From G020354025 sp964621455 (GTDB lineage Bacteria > Fidelibacterota > Marinisomatia > SCGC-AAA003-L08 > TS1B11), in assembly GCA_964621455.1 (NCBI GenBank), contig CAZULW010000046.1, forward strand, positions 1 through 17,465: DNA of 17,465 nt. The letters are read 5' to 3'. This document shows positions 15,014 to 17,465 of this stretch, piece after piece (the first letter of the stretch is position 1; each line of letters opens with the position of its first letter). The position numbers and the translations under genes are program-made. A model generated the notes under the pieces. That model worked only from the letters and a program-made list of their open reading frames with translations, made no database searches and was not told the origin of the DNA.

Positions 15014-15037
15014 CTCGGCGTAGCCGCCTACGGCGAG
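15014..15037. repeat. Imperfect palindrome CTCGGCGTAG / CTACGGCGAG, copy 1
   Basis: Ten-base arms with one mismatch, spacer CCGC. A second copy with a 13-base spacer is at 15202-15234, and both are followed by CCT then an AGCGG or GGCAGG tail, so they are copies of one element. Confidence 0.65.
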
Positions 15038-15113
15038 CCTAGCGGCGGCATCATCATAACGACGGAATATAAGCCAGTAGCAGACGGTTTGTCGTTCGCC
15101 AGGTGCGCGAAAA

Positions 15114-15155
15114 TTAGTTACCAGTTCCTAGTTTCTGGTTCCTAGTTTTTAGTTG
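15114..15155. repeat. Heptamer tract, 6 units (CTAGTTT / CCAGTTC type)
   Basis: Six in-phase 7-bp units whose consensus is YYAGTTN. CTAGTTT occurs twice exactly; the others differ at one to three positions. Confidence 0.75.
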
Positions 15156-15201
15156 TTTATCTTTTGTTGCTGGGGATTTGGGTCAGAGGCAGCTGGCAGG
15201 A

Positions 15202-15234
15202 CTCGGCGTAGCTGGAAGCAACGCCTACGGCGAG
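15202..15234. repeat. Imperfect palindrome CTCGGCGTAG / CTACGGCGAG, copy 2
   Basis: Arms at 15202-15211 and 15225-15234 are identical to copy 1, but the spacer is 9 bases longer. Confidence 0.65.
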
Positions 15235-15248
15235 CCTGGCAGGTGTGG

Positions 15249-15276
15249 TCAGTTGTCCGTTGTCCTTGGTCCGTTG
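15249..15276. repeat. Heptamer tract, 4 units (TCCGTTG type)
   Basis: Four in-phase 7-bp units. TCCGTTG occurs twice exactly; the others are TCAGTTG and TCCTTGG. Confidence 0.65.
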
Positions 15277-15298
15277 TAATCGAGCCTTCGGCGGGCGT

Positions 15299-15319
15299 AG
15301 GGCTTGGGACTCGGGACTT
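15299..15319. repeat. Heptamer tract, 3 units (GGGACTT type)
   Basis: AGGGCTT, GGGACTC and GGGACTT in phase, 22 bp after the preceding tract. Short, so chance is possible, but it fits the neighbouring pattern. Confidence 0.5.
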
Positions 15320-15421
15320 GCCATGAGTCCGTCAGCCGACGGATCGAAGGGACGCCAAGATGTTAAAGAACGGACTGCGGAGCACGCTGAGAGCGCCGAG
15401 AATGAAAGACGGCAAGAACAC

Positions 15422-15449
15422 GTAGGGGCGTATAGCGATACGCCCCTAC
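15422..15449. repeat. Perfect hairpin GTAGGGGCGTAT-AGCG-ATACGCCCCTAC
   Basis: Twelve-base perfect arms around a four-base loop. No T-run follows and no gene ends here, so it is a palindromic repeat rather than a terminator. Similar GTAGGGGCG-headed palindromes are familiar from other repeat-rich bacterial genomes. Confidence 0.85.
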
Positions 15450-15680
15450 AAGAACCTGAATTCCAGTCCCCAGTCACCGGCCCTTCGGCTCCGCTCAGGA
15501 AAAGGCTCAGGCTCGCCCGGCATCGCCGTTGATCCTGGCCGTTCCGTCCACGGGGGGTGCGGCACGTCGAGGCTTGGGCTGCGCCCATAGGGACGGGGTT
15601 GGCGGTTCTCTCTTCGCCTTTCCCCGCGTTCTCCACGCTCTCGGCGGTCCCTCCCTTTCCGCTCCTCACTCTTCTTCCAT

Positions 15681-15709
15681 ATTCCCCAGCCCCAAATCCC
15701 CAGATCCCC
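15681..15709. repeat. Heptamer tract, 4 units (ATCCCCA type)
   Basis: ATTCCCC, AGCCCCA and AATCCCC in phase, then an eight-base unit AGATCCCC. The CCCCA-rich unit resembles the heptanucleotide STRRs described in cyanobacteria. Confidence 0.65.
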
Positions 15710-15757
15710 ATCTTTTACTGCTCTCGATAAGGGCCGGGTTACGGACGGAGGATATTT

Positions 15758-16495
15758 TCAACGGTGAGGGGTGCTGTTATGAGACAATAGCCCGGTAGTC
15801 TCCTCTTTACCGGCCAGCAGGTGGAAGGGTTGATACATGGCGCGAAACAGCACCAGGGCGAACAGATCGATGACCGGGATGTACCAGGGCCACGGGGGCA
15901 GTAAACTGATCGGGCTAAAATCCACGGGCGGAACGCGGCGGAGATAGACGTAGTTCCCATCCACCAGTAAATCGATGGGTGCGGCGATAAAGAGGGCATA
16001 GAGGTTCAGGGCGATGAAAGCGGTCATCACGCTTTTCTGCGAAGGCCTGACGCCCTGGATCAAAACCAGGTGGAGGATAGCGAAGAGGGGCAGCCCGTGG
16101 GTAATGAAAAACCCTGAGAACTCACTGGATGGGTAGCCGGCCGTTAGATCGGGAAGGAGCAGGGCCAGGGTGGCCCCGGCCAGGGCCCAGTACTACAGGA
16201 TGTCGAACAGCGGCTGGCGCGGCTTCCAGAGGTAGGCGGCAATCAGGTAGGGACTGATATCGCACAGATGGAAGGGCAGATCGTCATCCAATGTGAAATA
16301 TCCACCCCTGATGGCCATGACCTTCCAGAATACGTCGTTGGAAACCACCAGCATAGCCAGCCAGCGGTTGAACCGTTCCTCGTTAAGGCTGGGCGCCCGT
16401 TTGCGCAGTCTCAGGATCGTCATTGTGATGAGGGCCACGACAATGAAGATAGCCGCGAAGTGGGTAAGGCTGAATAGCGCGAATCTGGGTGTCAT
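15758..16495 (-). pseudogene. YwaF/TP0381-type integral membrane protein gene with one amber codon
   Basis: A single leftward frame of 245 codons is interrupted only by TAG at 16193-16195. The first part (100 residues) has FALFSLTHFAAIFIVVALITMTILR and RFNRWLAMLVVSNDVFWKVMAIRGGYFTLDDDLPFHLCDISPYLIAAYLW, the family's N-terminal helices and the L-P-x-H-x-C-D motif. After the amber codon the frame continues YWALAGATLALLLPDLTAGYPSSEFSGFFITHGLPLFAILHLVL, exactly the family's next helices (YFWGLAGAxxALLxPDL, then HG). The ending PIDLLVDGNYVYLRRVPP also fits. Total length matches the roughly 230-residue family. Everything but one codon is intact, so this is a very young pseudogene, an amber-suppressed gene or a base error. 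The function of the family is unknown. Confidence 0.82.
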
Positions 16496-16620
16496 GGCGT
16501 TGTTGAGGTCAGCATTTGTAAACCACCCGGCGGCACGTTAAGAAAGCTTTGATGCCTGATTGCGTATATAAAAGTACACGCATCTATTTAACGAGGCAAG
16601 TGCGCGCATGATCCCTGTCA

Positions 16621-16690
16621 CAAGTTTCAAGTTACGAGTTTCGAGTTTCGAGTTTCGAGTGCCAGGTTCTAGGCCTCCGGCTTCTAGCTG
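16621..16690. repeat. Heptamer tract, up to 10 units (CGAGTTT type)
   Basis: Ten in-phase 7-bp units, the central ones CGAGTTT three times exactly, flanked by CAAGTTT, CAAGTTA and CGAGTGC and then decaying to CAGGTTC, TAGGCCT, CCGGCTT and CTAGCTG. It is the longest period-7 tract of the window. It lies in the 430-bp gap between the ywaF-like pseudogene and the hicB-like gene, in which I see no gene. Confidence 0.85.
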
Positions 16691-16769
16691 TTCACCCAAT
16701 TCCAAAATAGCCTGATGCGACAATTATAAGACCGTTAAAACGGTTTATCAAAATATTGAAGTCCGGATA

Positions 16770-16859
16770 AGCCCACGACTTTGCCGCCCCAGAGGGACCC
16801 CTCCGGGGCAGGCATCACTTTCCCGGAGCGATCCTTTCGGGAGGGGAAAGTCGTGGGCT
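16770..16859. repeat. MITE-like folded element with 13-bp inverted ends
   Basis: Perfect inverted ends AGCCCACGACTTT (16770-16782) and AAAGTCGTGGGCT (16847-16859) enclose 64 bp that can form further hairpins, for example CCCC-TCC-GGGG, and CTTTCCC with GGGGAAAG bordering the right arm. It has no open frame and no obvious target duplication. A smaller dyad ACCGTT-AA-AACGGT lies just left at 16731-16744. Confidence 0.7.
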
Positions 16860-16883
16860 AATATTACATTACGGCGCATTAGT

Positions 16884-16899
16884 AACCGCCTCAGCGGTT
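16884..16899. promoter_or_regulatory. Hairpin AACCGC-CTCA-GCGGTT upstream of hicB-like gene
   Basis: Perfect 6-bp arms and a four-base loop followed by TTATTACT, 27 bp before the hicB-like ATG. The AGTAA and TTACT outside the arms extend the symmetry with a gap. It could be an operator for the antitoxin or a transcript-end hairpin; sequence alone does not decide. Confidence 0.35.
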
Positions 16900-16926
16900 T
16901 TATTACTGCTCTGAGAGACATTGGCC

Positions 16927-17136
16927 ATGAGTAAATACGAAATCATTATTTATTGGAGTGACGACGACCAGGCCTTCGTCGCGGAGGTACCCGAACTGCC
17001 GGAGTGCGTGGCTGACGGGACTACCTACCAAAGAGCACTGGCGAACGTGGAGGTCATCATTCGAGAATGGATTGAAACGGCCAGGGAACTGGGGCGACCG
17101 ATACCTGAACCCAAGGGCCGGCTGCTGTATACCTGA
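16927..17136 (+). CDS. HicB-like (UPF0150) antitoxin, no HicA beside it
   Basis: A 69-residue protein of the HicB/UPF0150 fold. YEIIIYWSDDDQAFVAEVPELPECVADGTTYQRALANVEVIIREWIETARELGRPIPEP is the full family pattern: a three-stranded partial RNase-H-like fold with D-x-x-x-F-V-A-E-V-P-E-L-P-x-C, then the helix E-x-I-x-x-W-I-x-x-A and the closing PIPEP. It lacks the C-terminal DNA-binding domain of longer HicB proteins. ATG 16927 follows GAGAGA at suitable spacing; an upstream TTG is less likely. I looked for the usual hicA (about 60-80 codons) on both sides and found none, so this is a solitary copy, either a lone regulator or the survivor of a lost toxin-antitoxin pair. Confidence 0.85.
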   Translation: MSKYEIIIYWSDDDQAFVAEVPELPECVADGTTYQRALANVEVIIREWIETARELGRPIPEPKGRLLYT

Positions 17137-17205
17137 TCGGCAGGGCTCATGCTTCTACAATCCCATGCTTCGACAATCTCAGCATGACACTTCTCGATGT
17201 CGCAC

Positions 17206-17345
17206 TGAGCGGAGCCTGCCCTGAGAGAAGGCGAAGGGTCGAAGTGCGACATAGGGGCAGTGACCCTTCGTCAGAGCTCAGGACAAGTCCTTCGGCTTCG
17301 CTCCTGGCAAGCCCCTAGTCCCAAGTCCCTAGCCCTTCGATAAAC
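17206..17345. repeat. Cluster of CCCTTCG / CGCTCAGG repeats and a heptamer tract
   Basis: Plus- and minus-oriented copies of one degenerate repeat lie back to back (GAGCGGAGCCTGCCCTGAG at 17208-17226, then CCCTTCGTCAGAGCTCAGG at 17264-17282 and CCCTTCGATAAACTCAGG at 17333-17350). Four heptamers (CAAGCCC, CTAGTCC, CAAGTCC, CTAGCCC) occupy 17308-17335. No gene is visible between 17137 and 17392. Confidence 0.65.
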
Positions 17346-17392
17346 TCAGGCTCGCCCGTTGGGCTACGCCCAGAGGGGCAGGCCCCCAGGAA

Positions 17393-17465
17393 CTACCGCA
17401 GCTTCTCCATCTCGCGCTCCAGGGCCTCGAAGCCCTGCTCGGCCTTGAACTCGTTCCAGAGGGCT
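17393..17465 (-). CDS. 3' end of an unidentified gene, cut by the window edge
   Basis: Read leftward from the right edge, the frame gives 23 residues, ALWNEFKAEQGFEALEREME then KLR, and stops at TAG 17393-17395. The strong GC bias in third positions and the amphipathic, charged helix look like a real C-terminus of a gene lying mostly to the right. The family cannot be told from so little sequence. Confidence 0.5.
   Translation of the reverse strand, partial: ALWNEFKAEQGFEALEREMEKLR

Larger units (their letters stand above)
14810..15757. other. Repeat-rich non-coding gap after clpP
   Basis: About 950 bp in which I find no credible gene. It contains two copies of a CTCGGCGTAG/CTACGGCGAG imperfect palindrome, at least four period-7 tracts, a perfect 12-bp-arm hairpin and a CCCTTCG/CGCTCAGG repeat. 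Open frames in it are low-complexity products of these repeats. clpX, usually the next gene after clpP, is absent. Confidence 0.75.

Noticed and set aside
15157..15711. Long leftward open frame (184 codons) in the gap after clpP
   Set aside because: Its translation is low-complexity, made from heptamer tracts, the 15422-15449 hairpin and the CCCTTCG repeat. It resembles no family and has no ribosome binding site.

Overview
The window is a stretch of a GC-rich bacterial chromosome with compact genes and repeat-laden intergenic gaps. A Bacteroidetes-type 'alternative GlmU' protein, an apparent remnant of an outer-membrane beta-barrel, an IS1380-family element and the general style suggest a diderm of the FCB superphylum (Bacteroidetes, Marinimicrobia, Calditrichota or Gemmatimonadota relatives). 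This is inferred from recognised families only, and the phylum is not settled.

Layout, left to right. (1) 79-801, minus: a half-size permease and, just upstream, a decayed N-terminal fragment of a 1-pyrroline-5-carboxylate dehydrogenase gene. (2) 1017-4654, plus: an MFS exporter, a nitrilase-superfamily amidohydrolase tightly linked to a MauE/DoxX-type membrane redox protein with a C-terminal CxxC domain, and a small retropepsin-like aspartic protease. (3) 4721-6507: a complete IS1380-family insertion with 17/18-matching terminal repeats and a 4-bp target duplication. (4) 6613-8139: a PhzF-family isomerase (plus) and a BrnT/BrnA toxin-antitoxin pair (minus) behind a TATACA/TGTATA dyad. (5) 8344-10673, minus: chorismate mutase, a possible glycosyltransferase-9-like protein and the GlmU-like enzyme, which carries an in-frame copy of an intergenic repeat. 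(6) 10759-12768, plus: a beta-barrel C-terminal remnant with terminator, a SAM methyltransferase and an SRPBCC-fold protein. (7) 12923-14809, plus: trigger factor and ClpP, an expected chaperone/protease pair, but without clpX next to it and with Asn where the ClpP catalytic Asp belongs. (8) 14810-17465: repeat-rich sequence holding a YwaF/TP0381-type membrane protein gene broken by one amber codon, a HicB-like antitoxin without a HicA, and the 3' end of an unidentified gene at the right edge.

The most distinctive signal is architectural. Many gaps hold tracts of degenerate heptanucleotide repeats in register, each locus with a different heptamer, resembling the STRR repeats described in cyanobacteria. 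They are mixed with short perfect palindromes and a folded, MITE-like inverted-repeat element. One repeat type appears to have entered a coding sequence in frame. I saw no CRISPR array, tRNA, rRNA or prophage, and no multi-gene defence or biosynthetic system that I would call new.
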